From: Hylemonella sp.
Lineage (GTDB): Bacteria; Pseudomonadota; Gammaproteobacteria; Burkholderiales; Burkholderiaceae_C
Direction of reading: 5' to 3'
NCBI GenBank assembly: GCA_030680575.1
Contig: JAUXVI010000045.1
Location: 1-64,000 of the forward strand
DNA length: 64,000 nucleotides
In this document: positions 1 to 12,027 of the stretch, piece by piece
How positions within the stretch are numbered: the first letter of the stretch is position 1
Layout of the letters: the number at the start of each line of letters is the position of its first letter
Notes under the pieces: model-generated
Told to the model about the DNA's origin: nothing
The model's database searches: none
The model's input: the letters and a program-made list of their open reading frames with translations, nothing else
Translations under genes and position numbers: made by a program

Positions 1-903
1 TTCGATGCCGGGTTCGAGTTCCACAAACGCGCCGTAGTCGGCGATGTTGGTGATCTTGCCGAACATGCGGGTGCCTTGCGGGTAGCGGCGGTTCACGCCC
101 ATCCACGGATCGTCGCCCATCTGCTTGAGACCCAGGGACACGCGGTTCTTCTCGGTGTCGAACTTGAGGATCTTGGCGGAGATTTCCTGGCCAGCCTGAA
201 CGACTTCGCTCGGGTGGCGGACGCGGCGCCATGCCATGTCGGTGATGTGCAGCAGGCCGTCGATACCGCCCAGGTCCACGAAGGCACCGTATTCGGTGAT
301 GTTCTTGACCACGCCTTGCACCACAGAACCTTCTTTCAGGGTCTGCATCAGCTTGGCGCGCTCTTCGCCCATGGAGGCTTCCACCACGGCGCGGCGGCTC
401 AGCACCACGTTGTTGCGCTTGCGGTCGAGCTTGATGACCTTGAACTCCATGGTCTTGTTCTCGTACGGAGACAGATCCTTGGTCGGGCGGGTGTCAACCA
501 GCGAACCGGGCAGGAAGGCGCGGATGCCGTTGACCAGCACGGTCAGGCCACCCTTGACCTTGCCGCTGGTGGTGCCGGTGACGAATTCGCCGGATTCCAG
601 GGCCTTTTCCAGGCTCATCCAGGAAGCCAGACGCTTGGCGGTGTCGCGCGACAGAATGGTGTCGCCGTAGCCGTTTTCGATGGAGCCGATGGCCACGGAC
701 ACGAAGTCACCCACTTGGACTTCGAGCACACCCTGGTCGTTCTTGAATTCCTCGATCGGCACGTAGGCTTCGGACTTGAGGCCGGCGTTCACGACGACGA
801 AGCCGTGCTCAATGCGCACGACTTCAGCGGTGATCACTTCGCCCGGACGCATTTCGGTGCGTTGCAGGGATTCTTCAAACAGGGCGGCAAAAGATTCAGA
901 CAT
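1..903 (-). CDS. rpsA: 30S ribosomal protein S1 (partial, C-terminus beyond window)
   Basis: Ribosomal protein S1 binds mRNA on the 30S subunit and helps start translation on structured or weak Shine-Dalgarno messages. The 301 visible codons run open to the left edge. They begin [14 protein letters not shown], typical of S1, and carry successive S1/OB-fold repeats, including [20 protein letters not shown] near residue 190 and [20 protein letters not shown] near 280. The full protein is normally about 560 residues, so a little under half is missing. The ATG at 901-903 is the only sensible start. It lies downstream of the aroA-cmk gene on the same strand with 181 bases between them, the usual Burkholderiales order. 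Family identity is certain; truncation is only the window edge. Confidence 0.97.
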   Translation of the reverse strand, partial: MSESFAALFEESLQRTEMRPGEVITAEVVRIEHGFVVVNAGLKSEAYVPIEEFKNDQGVLEVQVGDFVSVAIGSIENGYGDTILSRDTAKRLASWMSLEKALESGEFVTGTTSGKVKGGLTVLVNGIRAFLPGSLVDTRPTKDLSPYENKTMEFKVIKLDRKRNNVVLSRRAVVEASMGEERAKLMQTLKEGSVVQGVVKNITEYGAFVDLGGIDGLLHITDMAWRRVRHPSEVVQAGQEISAKILKFDTEKNRVSLGLKQMGDDPWMGVNRRYPQGTRMFGKITNIADYGAFVELEPGIE

Positions 904-1084
904 TTAATTTCCTAGACCGTCTTGGCGTCCATGGCAAGGAACCATGGCGTTACAGCAGCACCATTGCTGCTGGGGGATAGCTTTCGACGGCGGTTTGTGC
1001 GGATGATCCGCGGGGTTACGTTGTTGAACCACACGACCGGGCGCAATGCATGCGCGAGAGGAGCCGTATGGGCCGGGTAGCCGC

Positions 1085-3160
1085 TCAGACAGTGCTGAAT
1101 GGCTGTTTGCTCTGCCACCAGTCCAGCACCAGATCAAGCGACTTTTCAATCGAGAGATCCGAGTTGTCCAGCAACCGGGCGTCCTGTGCCGGCTTGAGTG
1201 GCGCGACTGCGCGGGAGGTGTCCCGGGCATCGCGCGCTTCCAGATCGGCACGAAGATCTGACAATATAGCCGAAATCCCCTTTGAAATCAACTGCTTATA
1301 GCGTCTTTCAGCTCTTTTTTCGGCGCTGGCGGTCAAAAAGACCTTGAGCGGGGCGTCGGGGAAGATCACGGTGCCCATGTCGCGGCCATCGGCGACCAAG
1401 CCCGGCAACTGGCGGAAACTATGCTGCAGGGCCACCAGTGCGGTGCGTACCGCCGGCAGGGTCGAAACCTTGGAGGCGTTCATGCCGCCTTGCTCGCTGC
1501 GGATGGCGTCGCTGACGTCCTCGCCGGCCAACAGCACCTGCTCGCCAACAAAACGCACTGGCAGCCGTTCGGCCAGGGCGGCAATGGCGGTCTCGTTCTG
1601 CGGCTCCAGCGCCAGGCCGGCGCGCAGGGCAGCCAGTGCGGTCACGCGGTAGAGAGCGCCGGAATCCAGGTAGTGGTAGCCCAGCGCCTGGGCCAAGCGG
1701 GCAGCCAAGGTGCCCTTGCCGGAGGCGGTGGGGCCGTCGACACAGAGCACCGGCACGGTACCGGGCACGGGGGTCGTGACCGAGAACAGTGCTTCGAAAT
1801 AGTCGGGGAAGGTCTTGGCCACGCACTTGGGGTCGAGGATGCGCACCGGGAGCCGGGCCGGGTTGAAGGCGACCAGCGAGAAGCACATGGCGACACGGTG
1901 GTCGTCGTAGGTGTGAATGCTGGCGGCTTTCCATGTGGCCCCCACGCTCGGCACTGACGTGTCCTCGCTGCCCCCCGAGGGGGCTCGCGCGCCTTGGGAC
2001 GGCCCGGCGACGCTCGGTGCGGCCGGCGGCGTGATGCGGATGAAGTCCGGGCCTTCCTCCACCGTGGCGCCGAGCTTGCACAGCTCGGTGGCCATGGCGG
2101 CAATGCGGTCGGTTTCCTTGACGCGCCAGCTGGCGATGTTGCGCAGCGTTGTGGGGCCATCGGCATACAGCGCCATCATGGCCAGGGTCATGGCGGCGTC
2201 GGGGATGTGGTTGCAGTCCAGATCGATGGCCTTGAGTGGCCAACTGCCTTTTGAAATTTCCAGCCAGTTCGGGCCGCTGGTGACGTGGGCCCCCATCAGA
2301 CGGGCGGCATCGACGAACTTGATGTCGCCCTGGATCGAGCTTTCACCGACGCCTTCGATACGCACAGGGGTAGCCTGGTTGGCGGCGATGGCACCCAGGG
2401 CAATAAAGTAACTGGCCGAGGACGCGTCGGCTTCCACGTGCAGCACACCAGGGGTCTGGTAGTGCGAACCGGCGGGGATGGTGAAACGCTGCCAGCCTTC
2501 GCGTTGCACCGTGATGCCAAAGCGTGCCAGCAGATTGAGGGTGATCTCGATATAGGGTTTGGAGATCAGTTCGCCAACAACTTCGATCGTGATGTCCTTG
2601 CTGGCGACCAAAGGCAGTGCCATCAGCAGCGCCGTCAGGAACTGGCTCGAGACGTCGCCGCGTACCCGGATGGGCGCGTCAAGCTTCAGAGCCGGGCGGC
2701 CGATGCGCAGGGGCGGGTAGCCGTCGTTGCCGAGGTAGTCGATCTGGCAGCCGAGTTGGCGTAGCGCATCGACCAGGTCGCCGATCGGGCGCTCATGCAT
2801 GCGTGGGATACCGGACAGTTCGAAGTCACCCCCCAACACGGCCAAGGCTGCGGTCAGCGGCCGCATGGCGGTGCCGGCGTTGCCCATGAAGAACTTCAGG
2901 GCGTTGGCGGGCAGCTTCGCATCGAGACCGTCGATGGTGACTGTGGTGCCGTCCTGCTGCACGCCGCAGCCGAGTTGGCGCAGCGCTGCCAGCATGACAC
3001 GCGTGTCGTCGGAGTCCAGCAGGTCATGCAGGGTGGTGCGGCCGCGGCACAAGGCGGCCAGCAACAGGACACGGTTGGAAATGCTTTTGGAGCCGGGCAG
3101 CACGACGCGGCCCTGGGCGCCGGCCAGCGGCGGCAGATCGAGAAACTCGGTGGCAAACAT
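1085..3160 (-). CDS. aroA-cmk: Fused EPSP synthase / cytidylate kinase
   Basis: The N-terminal part (about residues 1-460) is 3-phosphoshikimate 1-carboxyvinyltransferase, step six of the shikimate pathway. It shows [10 protein letters not shown] near residue 21, [10 protein letters not shown] near 93, KETDRI near 348 and [14 protein letters not shown] near 419. The C-terminal part (about 470-691) is cytidylate kinase, which phosphorylates CMP and dCMP: P-loop [15 protein letters not shown] near 475, YLDSGALYR near 497 and [13 protein letters not shown] near 591. One reading frame encodes both, a fusion known in Burkholderiales. The ATG overlaps the tyrA stop by one base (TAATG), so translational coupling is likely. 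Oddity: residues 381-413, just before the IHTYDDHR motif, are a Gly/Ala/Ser/Pro-rich insert absent from E. coli AroA and carrying a GC-rich hairpin. Confidence 0.96.
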   Translation of the reverse strand: MFATEFLDLPPLAGAQGRVVLPGSKSISNRVLLLAALCRGRTTLHDLLDSDDTRVMLAALRQLGCGVQQDGTTVTIDGLDAKLPANALKFFMGNAGTAMRPLTAALAVLGGDFELSGIPRMHERPIGDLVDALRQLGCQIDYLGNDGYPPLRIGRPALKLDAPIRVRGDVSSQFLTALLMALPLVASKDITIEVVGELISKPYIEITLNLLARFGITVQREGWQRFTIPAGSHYQTPGVLHVEADASSASYFIALGAIAANQATPVRIEGVGESSIQGDIKFVDAARLMGAHVTSGPNWLEISKGSWPLKAIDLDCNHIPDAAMTLAMMALYADGPTTLRNIASWRVKETDRIAAMATELCKLGATVEEGPDFIRITPPAAPSVAGPSQGARAPSGGSEDTSVPSVGATWKAASIHTYDDHRVAMCFSLVAFNPARLPVRILDPKCVAKTFPDYFEALFSVTTPVPGTVPVLCVDGPTASGKGTLAARLAQALGYHYLDSGALYRVTALAALRAGLALEPQNETAIAALAERLPVRFVGEQVLLAGEDVSDAIRSEQGGMNASKVSTLPAVRTALVALQHSFRQLPGLVADGRDMGTVIFPDAPLKVFLTASAEKRAERRYKQLISKGISAILSDLRADLEARDARDTSRAVAPLKPAQDARLLDNSDLSIEKSLDLVLDWWQSKQPFSTV
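1922..2020. repeat. GC-rich repeat-like insert inside aroA
   Basis: This stretch encodes the extra 33 residues between ITPP and IHTYDDHR of AroA. It contains the hairpin GCCCCCCGAGGGGGC (1970-1984) flanked by GC-rich arms. It looks like an intergenic repeat family I remember from Comamonadaceae genomes, here captured in frame within a gene. What is seen is the insertion relative to E. coli AroA and the hairpin; membership of a repeat family is from memory. Confidence 0.55.
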
Positions 3161-4035
3161 TATTTTTGGAACTTGTTCATGCTCCAGCCGGCGCGCGCGC
3201 GGCTGGCTTGGTCGATCAGACCTTCAAGCGCTTCGCCGTTGCCGTTGGAGATCATGAGTTCCAAGGCCTGCAGATGTCGCTGAAAGACTTTGGACTGGGC
3301 CAGCAACTCTTCCCGGTTGGAAATCAGGATGTCGCGCCAGACATGGGGGTCACTGGCGGCGATGCGGGTGAAATCGCGGAAGCCCGGCCCGGCCAGGGAC
3401 AGGAAGTCCTTGCCTTGCGGTTGGCTGGTAATCGAATTCATCAGGGCAAAAGCCAGCAGGTGCGGCAGGTGGCTGACGGAGGCAAAGGCTGCATCGTGCG
3501 CTTCGGGGGACATCTGCTGCACGCGGCAGCCCAGAGCCGTCCAGACATCAACGGCTTGCTGCAACTGGGTGGGTTGGGTGCGCTCGATCGGGGTCAGGAT
3601 GACCTGTTTGCCAGCGTAGAGGTCGGGGTCGGCATGTTCGACGCCGGAGACTTCTTTGCCGGCGATCGGATGGGCCGGCACGAAGGAGCCGATGTGGTCG
3701 CGCAGGGCGCGTCGGCCGGCATCAATGACATCGCGCTTGGTGGAGCCGACGTCCATGATCAGCATCTGTGGCGAGACAAGATGACGGATGGCCTTGAAGG
3801 TGGCCTCTGTCGCAGCCACCGGGACGGCGATCAGTACGATGTCGGCGCCCGAGACGGCCAAGAGCGCGGAGGGTGCCTCGACGTCGATGACGCCCAGTTG
3901 ACGGGCGCGTTCGGTGGTGGAGGGGGATTTGCTATAGCCGACGACGCGCTTGACCAGGCCGGCGCGCTTGAGGGCCAGCGCAAAGGAGCCGCCCATCAGG
4001 CCGCAACCAATTAAACCGAGTTGCTCGAACATCAT
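3160..4035 (-). CDS. tyrA: Prephenate dehydrogenase
   Basis: Oxidatively decarboxylates prephenate to 4-hydroxyphenylpyruvate, committing carbon to tyrosine, with an NAD(P) cofactor. The N-terminus [16 protein letters not shown] (residues about 7-22) is the Rossmann nucleotide loop. [17 protein letters not shown] near residue 120 is the conserved prephenate-site histidine and lysine region. The all-helical C-terminal dimerisation half follows, with [10 protein letters not shown] near residue 198. The 291 residues match the monofunctional family; there is no chorismate mutase or ACT domain. Start: two ATGs in a row (4035 and 4032); the first overlaps the pheA stop as ATGA. It sits between pheA and aroA-cmk in the aromatic amino acid run. 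Confidence 0.95.
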   Translation of the reverse strand: MMFEQLGLIGCGLMGGSFALALKRAGLVKRVVGYSKSPSTTERARQLGVIDVEAPSALLAVSGADIVLIAVPVAATEATFKAIRHLVSPQMLIMDVGSTKRDVIDAGRRALRDHIGSFVPAHPIAGKEVSGVEHADPDLYAGKQVILTPIERTQPTQLQQAVDVWTALGCRVQQMSPEAHDAAFASVSHLPHLLAFALMNSITSQPQGKDFLSLAGPGFRDFTRIAASDPHVWRDILISNREELLAQSKVFQRHLQALELMISNGNGEALEGLIDQASRARAGWSMNKFQK

Positions 4036-5114
4036 TCAGACACGGGGTAAGTGCCCAGCACCTTGTAGAAGGCGCACAGGCCTTGCAGTTCCTGCAGGGC
4101 CGCAGTGACATGGGGCTGTGAAAGGTGGCCCTGGATGTCGATATAGAAGTAATACTCCCATTGGCCGGAACGCGCCGGGCGCGACTCGAAGCGCGTCATC
4201 GACACACCGTGCTTCTTCAGTGGCACCAGCAGGTCGTGCACGGCGCCGGGGCGGTTGGGGACCGAGACGATCAGGCTCACGCAGTCCTTGCCCGAGGTCT
4301 CGGGGGCCGGCATGGTCTGCGGCAGGCAGACCACGGCGAAGCGGGTGCGGTTGTAGGCATCATCCTGGATGGCGTGCGCCACGACATGCAGGCCGAATTC
4401 GGAGCCGGCGCGCTCACTGGCGATGCCGGCCCAGGCCGGGTTGCTGGCGGCCAGGCGTGCGCCTTCGGCGTTGCTGGCGGCGGCATGGCGCTCGGCGTGC
4501 GGCAGGTGGGTGTTGAGCCAGTTTTGGCACTGGGCCAGGGCCTGCGGATGGGCGTAGACCGCCTCAATGCCTTCCAGTGAATCGGACAGGCGCAGCAGGT
4601 TGTGGCGTACCAGCAGGCTGGTTTCGCCGATGACGTGCAGTGGCGAGGTCAGAAACAGGTCGAGCGAACGCGACACCATGCCCTCGGTGGAGTTCTCCAT
4701 CGGCACCACGCCGTACTGGGCGCTGCCGGCGGCGGTGGCGCGGAACACTTCGTCGATGCTGCCACAGGGCATGCGTTCGATGCTGGAGCCAAAGAACTGT
4801 TCTGCCGCCTGCTCGCTGAAGGTGCCGGCCGGTCCGAGGTAGGCCACGCGTTGCGGCGCTTCCAAGGCGCGGCAGGCGGACATGATTTCGCGCCAGATGG
4901 TGGCCACGCTGTCGCGCTTGAGCGGTCCGGGGTTGGCGGTCTGCAGGCCGGCGATGACCTGGGCTTCACGCTCGGGGCGGAATACCGGCGAACCATCGAC
5001 CTTTTTGATCTCGCCGACATCATGCGCCAAGGCGGCGCGGCGGTTGAGCAGGGCCAGAAGTTCCTGGTCCAGGGCGTCGATCTCTACGCGCAGTTCTGAA
5101 AGGGTCTTGGCCAT
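4032..5114 (-). CDS. pheA: Chorismate mutase / prephenate dehydratase (P-protein)
   Basis: Bifunctional enzyme converting chorismate to prephenate and then to phenylpyruvate for phenylalanine. Residues about 1-85 are the AroQ-type mutase helices (LRVEIDALDQELLALLNRRA). Residues about 90-270 are prephenate dehydratase (YLGPAGTFSEQAA, GVVPMENSTEGMV). Residues about 278-355 form the ACT domain with the phenylalanine-binding ESRPAR motif. The 360-residue length and domain order are those of the full P-protein, so feedback inhibition by Phe is expected from family knowledge. The gene is spaced three bases behind the serC stop and overlaps tyrA by four bases. Confidence 0.96.
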   Translation of the reverse strand: MAKTLSELRVEIDALDQELLALLNRRAALAHDVGEIKKVDGSPVFRPEREAQVIAGLQTANPGPLKRDSVATIWREIMSACRALEAPQRVAYLGPAGTFSEQAAEQFFGSSIERMPCGSIDEVFRATAAGSAQYGVVPMENSTEGMVSRSLDLFLTSPLHVIGETSLLVRHNLLRLSDSLEGIEAVYAHPQALAQCQNWLNTHLPHAERHAAASNAEGARLAASNPAWAGIASERAGSEFGLHVVAHAIQDDAYNRTRFAVVCLPQTMPAPETSGKDCVSLIVSVPNRPGAVHDLLVPLKKHGVSMTRFESRPARSGQWEYYFYIDIQGHLSQPHVTAALQELQGLCAFYKVLGTYPVSE

Positions 5115-5117
5115 GAC

Positions 5118-6208
5118 TCAGCTTTGCGTACGTTCGAATTCTTGCATGTAGGACACGAGTGCCTGCACGCCCTCGAGCGGCATGGCGTTGTAGAGGCTGG
5201 CGCGCATGCCGCCGACCGATTTGTGGCCCTTGAGTTGCAAGAGACCATGCTCGCGGGCGCCAGCCAGAAAGGCTTCGTTGCGCGACTCATCACGCAGGAA
5301 GAAAGGCACGTTCATGCGCGAGCGGCAGCTCTTGGCCACGCGGTTGACGTAGAGCTGCGAGTTGTCGATGGTCTCGTACAGCAGCTGGGCCTTGGCGATG
5401 TTGCGCGCCTCGATGGCCGGCACACCGCCCAATTTCTTGAGCCACTGGAAGATCAGGCCGGCCATATAGATGGCGTAGGTCGGCGGCGTGTTGAACATGG
5501 ACTGGTTGTCGGCCACGGTCTTGTAGTCGAAGGCGCTGGGGCAGGCTGGCAGGGCATGGCCCAGCAGATCCTCGCGCACGATCACCAGCGTCAGGCCGGC
5601 GGGGCCAATGTTCTTCTGCGCGCCGCCAAAAGCCAGGCCGACGCGCGACCAGTCCACCGGACGCGAGGCGACCTGGGAGGAGAAGTCGACCACCAGCGGG
5701 GCGCTTGACCCCAGCGCCTTCAGGTCGGGCAGCTCATGGAACTCGACGCCATGGATGGTCTCGTTGGAGCAGATATGTACGTAGCTCGCGTCGGGGCTGA
5801 GCTGCCAGCTGGACGGCGCAGGCAACTGGGTGAAGCCGTTGGCTTCATCCGTGGCGGCGATATTGGCTTGGCAGTACTTGCGCGCTTCCTTGATCGACTT
5901 CTGGCTCCAGGTGCCGGTGAGCACGAAGTCCGCTTGGCCGCCGCGCGACAGGTTGAGCGGGACGATGGCGTTTTCCGCCAGGCCGCCGCCCTGCATGAAC
6001 AGGATGTGGAAGTTCTTGGGTACCGCCAGCAGCTCGCGCAGATCAGCTTGCGCCTGTTCGTAGATGCTGATGAACTCCTTGCCGCGGTGGCTCATCTCCA
6101 TCACCCCCATGCCGCTGCCATGCCAGTCCAGCATTTCGCTGGCGGCTTGCTGCAACACTTCCGGGGCGATGGTGGCCGGGCCGGCCGAGAAGTTGAAGGG
6201 GCGGGTCA

Positions 6209-6209
<1 letters not shown>
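5118..6209 (-). CDS. serC: Phosphoserine aminotransferase
   Basis: PLP-dependent transaminase making 3-phosphoserine from 3-phosphohydroxypyruvate (serine synthesis), also used in pyridoxal phosphate synthesis. It begins [20 protein letters not shown], the family signature. [21 protein letters not shown] near residue 27 and [18 protein letters not shown] near residue 194 carry the PLP lysine region. The C-terminus has the expected [11 protein letters not shown] motif. The 363 residues are full length. The ATG overlaps the gyrA stop by one base (TGATG), so gyrA and serC are probably read from one message, a common arrangement in betaproteobacteria. Confidence 0.96.
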
Positions 6210-8839
<2,630 letters not shown>

Positions 8840-9081
8840 GGAGCGCTCGGGTCAGGGACGTGGGCAATCTGTCATTTTAAGGGGGGCGCCTTGTGGCTTC
8901 ATAGCAACAGAGAGGCGGCTTGTTGGTTTGTAACTGGCTGTGTCGATGTTTTGACGATTGCGGCCCTTGCCATATGTGGCACAATGGCTGAGACCGTTCA
9001 GGTGGTAGTCCTATTAGTGCATGCCATCTTTTCTTCATTAATCGCAGCCTTGCTGCAGCTTTTTCCGCTCAAAGGAGAACC

Positions 9082-9705
9082 ATGAAAAAATTGAATAAAG
9101 TGGCCATGTTGATTGCATCAGCAGCTCTTGCTACCGCTGCAGGTGCCCAGTCTGTTGACAACTGGGTCAGCGGTTCTGGCATCGCTGTGAAGAACGGCAC
9201 CAACGAACTGTGCTGGCGCGATGCCAACTGGACGCCGGCTACCGCCGCTAAAGGTTGCGATGGCGCTATCGTCGAGGCTCCGAAGGCTGCTGCTGCCGCT
9301 CCGGCTGCTGCTGCCGCACCGAAGGCTGCTGCCCCGGCCGTTGCCGCCAGCAAGGTGACCTATGCTGCTGACGCTTTCTTCGACTTCGACAAGGCTGTGC
9401 TGAAGCCCGAAGGCAAGGCCAAGCTGGATGACCTGGCCCAGAAGGTCAAGGGCATCAACCTCGAAGTGATCATCGCTGTCGGCCATACCGACGCTGTTGG
9501 CACTGACGCCTACAACCAGAAGCTGTCGATCCGTCGTTCCGAGGCTGTCAAGGCCTATCTCGTGTCCAAGGGCATCGAAAAGAACCGTATCTACACCGAA
9601 GGCAAGGGCGAGAAGCAGCCTGTTGCTGACAACAAGACCAAGGAAGGCCGCGCCAAGAACCGTCGCGTGGAAATCGAAGTGGTCGGTACCCGCCCCAACA
9701 AGTAA
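9082..9705 (+). CDS. OmpA-family peptidoglycan-binding protein
   Basis: Likely a periplasmic or outer-membrane-associated protein that ties the envelope to peptidoglycan. Residues 1-23 are a Sec signal peptide ([23 protein letters not shown]). A short segment with two cysteines ([17 protein letters not shown]) follows, then an Ala/Pro-rich linker (about 70-95). The OmpA C-terminal domain is at about 98-205: [43 protein letters not shown] and [27 protein letters not shown]. There is no eight-strand barrel, so it is the short form common in Comamonadaceae. A strong ribosome site AAAGGAG precedes the ATG and a terminator follows, suggesting its own high-expression unit. Confidence 0.93.
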   Translation: MKKLNKVAMLIASAALATAAGAQSVDNWVSGSGIAVKNGTNELCWRDANWTPATAAKGCDGAIVEAPKAAAAAPAAAAAPKAAAPAVAASKVTYAADAFFDFDKAVLKPEGKAKLDDLAQKVKGINLEVIIAVGHTDAVGTDAYNQKLSIRRSEAVKAYLVSKGIEKNRIYTEGKGEKQPVADNKTKEGRAKNRRVEIEVVGTRPNK

Positions 9706-9723
9706 TCCCTCGGATTGCTGTTA

Positions 9724-9749
9724 AGAACCCCGCCTCGGCGGGGTTTTTT
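9724..9749 (+). terminator. Rho-independent terminator after ompA-like gene
   Basis: AACCCCGCC and GGCGGGGTT pair around a two-base loop (TC), followed directly by a run of T. It sits 20 bases past the stop of the ompA-like gene and before ubiG, so it should end that message. Confidence 0.9.
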
Positions 9750-9797
9750 GTTTCTGGGCAAAGGTTTGCGGCTTCTGCCTGGCCGATAATTGCTGCC

Positions 9798-10517
9798 ATG
9801 ACGACCACACTGAATGCCGATCCGGCCGAGCTGGCCAAGTTTTCCGAGCTGGCCCACCGCTGGTGGGACCCCGAGAGCGAATTCCGTCCCTTGCACCAGA
9901 TCAATCCGTTGCGGCTGAACTGGATCAATGGCTTGGCGTTGTTGCAGGGAAAGCAGGTGCTGGACATCGGTTGTGGTGGTGGCATCCTGTCCGATTCGAT
10001 GGCGCGCCAGGGGGCTCGTGTCACGGGCATTGACTTGTCGACCAAGGCGCTGAAAGTAGCGCAATTACACGCGCTCGAAGCCCAGACGCCGAATGTGCTG
10101 TATCGCGAGGTCAGCGCTGAGGCGCTGGCGGCAGAGCAGCCGGCCAGCTTCGATGTGGTGACCTGCATGGAAATGTTGGAACATGTGCCGGATCCCGCGT
10201 CTGTTGTGCAGGCTTGCGCCAACCTGGTCAAACCCGGTGGCTGGGTGTTTTTCTCCACGCTCAACCGCAATCCAAAATCATTCCTGTTCGCGATCGTCGG
10301 CGCTGAATACCTGCTCAAGCTGCTGCCGCGAGGTACCCACGAGTACGCCAAGATGATCCGTCCCAGTGAACTGGCACGTTACTGCCGCCAGGCGGGGCTG
10401 GAGTTGGGGCAGACCCGTGGCATGGAATACAACCCACTGACCCGGCGTTACTGGCTGAGTGCCGATACCAGCGTCAACTACCTGTTGGCGACACGCAGAC
10501 CTTTGACGGGGGCGTGA
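9798..10517 (+). CDS. ubiG: Ubiquinone biosynthesis O-methyltransferase
   Basis: SAM-dependent methyltransferase performing both O-methylations of ubiquinone synthesis. The N-terminus [33 protein letters not shown] is the UbiG signature. The SAM-binding motif [28 protein letters not shown] is at about residues 53-80, and [13 protein letters not shown] is motif II near residue 120. The C-terminus contains the expected [23 protein letters not shown]. At 239 residues it is full length. The next gene, gph, starts in its stop codon (TGATG overlap), so the two are translated together, as is usual in this group. Confidence 0.96.
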   Translation: MTTTLNADPAELAKFSELAHRWWDPESEFRPLHQINPLRLNWINGLALLQGKQVLDIGCGGGILSDSMARQGARVTGIDLSTKALKVAQLHALEAQTPNVLYREVSAEALAAEQPASFDVVTCMEMLEHVPDPASVVQACANLVKPGGWVFFSTLNRNPKSFLFAIVGAEYLLKLLPRGTHEYAKMIRPSELARYCRQAGLELGQTRGMEYNPLTRRYWLSADTSVNYLLATRRPLTGA

Positions 10518-11188
10518 TGAAGGAGTTTCCCGGTATCGAGGCCGTCCTGTTTGACCTGGATGGCACCCTGATCGACAGTGCCCCGGACTTGGGGGCCGCC
10601 GTTGACAAAATGCGGACCGACCGCGGCTTGCCGTCCCTGGCGCCCGAGGTCTATCGGCCCATGGCGGGTGCCGGTGCGCGCGGCATGCTGGAGGTGGCCT
10701 TCGGCCTGACGCCGGAGCATCCCGAGTTCGCGCTCATGCGTGAGGAGTTTTTCGTCAACTACGAGAACTGCATGACACAGCGCACCTATGCCTTTGCCGG
10801 TGTTGCCGATTTGATCGAGCAATTGTTGCAGCGGCCTTTGGCCTGGGGCGTGGTTACCAATAAGTCCAAGCGTTTCACCGAACCACTGACCCAGGCCATG
10901 CCGCTGTTTGCCAGCGCCCGTGCCATTGTGAGTGGCGACACCACGCCGCATGCCAAACCGCACCCGGAGCCGCTGTTCGAAGCAGCTCGGCGTCTGCGGC
11001 TGCATCCCGAGCGCTGTCTTTATGTCGGTGACGACGAGCGCGACATTGTGGCCGGCCGCGCCGCCGGCATGGGCACGGTGGCTGCCACCTACGGTTATCT
11101 GGGGCAGAAAACGGATGTGGCCAGCTGGGGCGCACAAGCCACAATAAATTCTCCGGCCGAGCTCTTGCAATTGCTGGAGCAGGCCTAA
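10517..11188 (+). CDS. gph: Phosphoglycolate phosphatase (HAD family)
   Basis: Haloacid dehalogenase-type phosphatase that removes phosphate from 2-phosphoglycolate, a by-product of DNA repair and oxygenase activity. Motif I is AVLFDLDGTLIDSAPDL (nucleophile Asp near residue 13), motif II WGVVTNKS near 115, and motif III/IV YVGDDERDIVAGRAAGM near 172. The 223 residues fit the family. I chose the ATG at 10517 that overlaps the ubiG stop rather than the GTG just before it. The stop lies 13 bases before the tmRNA, so the ssrA promoter must lie within this coding region. Confidence 0.93.
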   Translation: MKEFPGIEAVLFDLDGTLIDSAPDLGAAVDKMRTDRGLPSLAPEVYRPMAGAGARGMLEVAFGLTPEHPEFALMREEFFVNYENCMTQRTYAFAGVADLIEQLLQRPLAWGVVTNKSKRFTEPLTQAMPLFASARAIVSGDTTPHAKPHPEPLFEAARRLRLHPERCLYVGDDERDIVAGRAAGMGTVAATYGYLGQKTDVASWGAQATINSPAELLQLLEQA

Positions 11189-11201
11189 AATAGGCAACTC
11201 A

Positions 11202-11574
11202 GGGGCTGCACTGGTTTCGACGTGGGTTCGGACACGCAGCAGGGCATGTCGAGGTTCTGTCACCTCGTAAAACCGCAGAAAAAAACTAACTGCAAACGAC
11301 GAACGTTTCGCACTCGCCGCTTAATCCGGTGAGCCTTGCAACAGTTGGCCGATAGGCTGGGCAAGGGGGCGTAAGCCTCCAGGCTGCAAGGGAATTCATA
11401 TTGGCTGGTCTGCCTCCGGGTGCCTTGGGGGTGGACGAGAAAATAGGGTACTGGTCTGATGCGTAGCGTGTCGCTGCGCGACGCATCGGGCGAGATCCAA
11501 ATCAGACGACTACACATGTAGAACTGCGCGAAGAAGGCTTGCGGACGGGGGTTCAAATCCCCCCAGCTCCACCA
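11202..11574 (+). ncRNA. ssrA: Transfer-messenger RNA (tmRNA)
   Basis: tmRNA rescues stalled ribosomes and tags the unfinished protein for proteolysis. The acceptor stem GGGGCTG (11202-11208) pairs with CAGCTCC (11564-11570, one G-U pair), and the encoded ACCA end follows. The tRNA-like start CACTGGTTTCGACGTGGGTT and the T-arm GGGGGTTCAAATCCCCCC are standard. The tag reading frame at 11292-11324 gives ANDERFALAA then TAA, the betaproteobacterial tag ending in the ALAA degron. Total length 373 bases is normal for a one-piece tmRNA. The accessory island begins just beyond it; ssrA 3' ends are well-known integration sites. Confidence 0.97.
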
Positions 11575-11580
11575 TTTACA

Positions 11581-11611
11581 AAGGGGACAGACTTTCTCTG
11601 TCCCCTTTTTT
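11581..11611 (+). terminator. Terminator after ssrA
   Basis: AAGGGGACAGA (11581-11591) pairs with TCTGTCCCCTT (11597-11607) around a five-base loop and runs into a T tract. It ends the tmRNA precursor. Confidence 0.88.
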
Positions 11612-11612
11612 C

Positions 11613-12027
11613 ATTGGGCTGTAGCCCAGTAACGGTGCCATTCCTCGCAAATGTCTTGAGGACGCCTTGCGTCAATTTCTCCCCAAAAGTGCCAATTTCC
11701 GGCATAGAAATCTCTGATTTTTCTACGTTTTCTCTGTTTTCTTGAGGACGCCTCCTCAAGAAGAACCTAGGATTCATGCGGGTTGCAGCTCGATGGTTTG
11801 ATGTGACTGATGGGTGGCATAGTTGACTGAACAGGTTATTCCGCGCTTTTTTATACCTTCAATAGCGATGTCCTCAAGTTCCTTGTTCGTGGAAGCTTGG
11901 CTGCAGTTCGGATCTTCGCCACATCGATATCGGTTGCAGGCTTGGAGCAGCCTCCGACCACAATCAGTGACGGGCAGCAACCGACCCAAAACCGATATGC
12001 GGGTTCATTTGCTAACGACCGCTTTCT
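11613..12027. other. Gene-poor boundary region behind ssrA
   Basis: I see no convincing gene in these 415 bases. A 71-codon open frame on the minus strand (11774-11989) has no family likeness and no good ribosome site. The stretch does hold a 14-base direct repeat TCTTGAGGACGCCT at 11654-11667 and 11740-11753. The second copy forms a hairpin with CTTGAGGA/TCCTCAAG arms (11741-11760). It marks the change from GC-rich core to AT-richer island. Confidence 0.6.

Noticed and set aside
76-915. 279-codon plus-strand frame opposite rpsA
   Set aside because: Antisense shadow of ribosomal protein S1; no ribosome site and biased composition.
1419-2243. 274-codon frame within aroA-cmk on the same strand
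   Set aside because: Out-of-frame shadow of the fused gene with Arg/His-rich composition.
11774-11989. 71-codon minus-strand frame between ssrA and iclR
   Set aside because: No ribosome site, no recognisable features, and it sits in a degenerate boundary region; not enough support to call.
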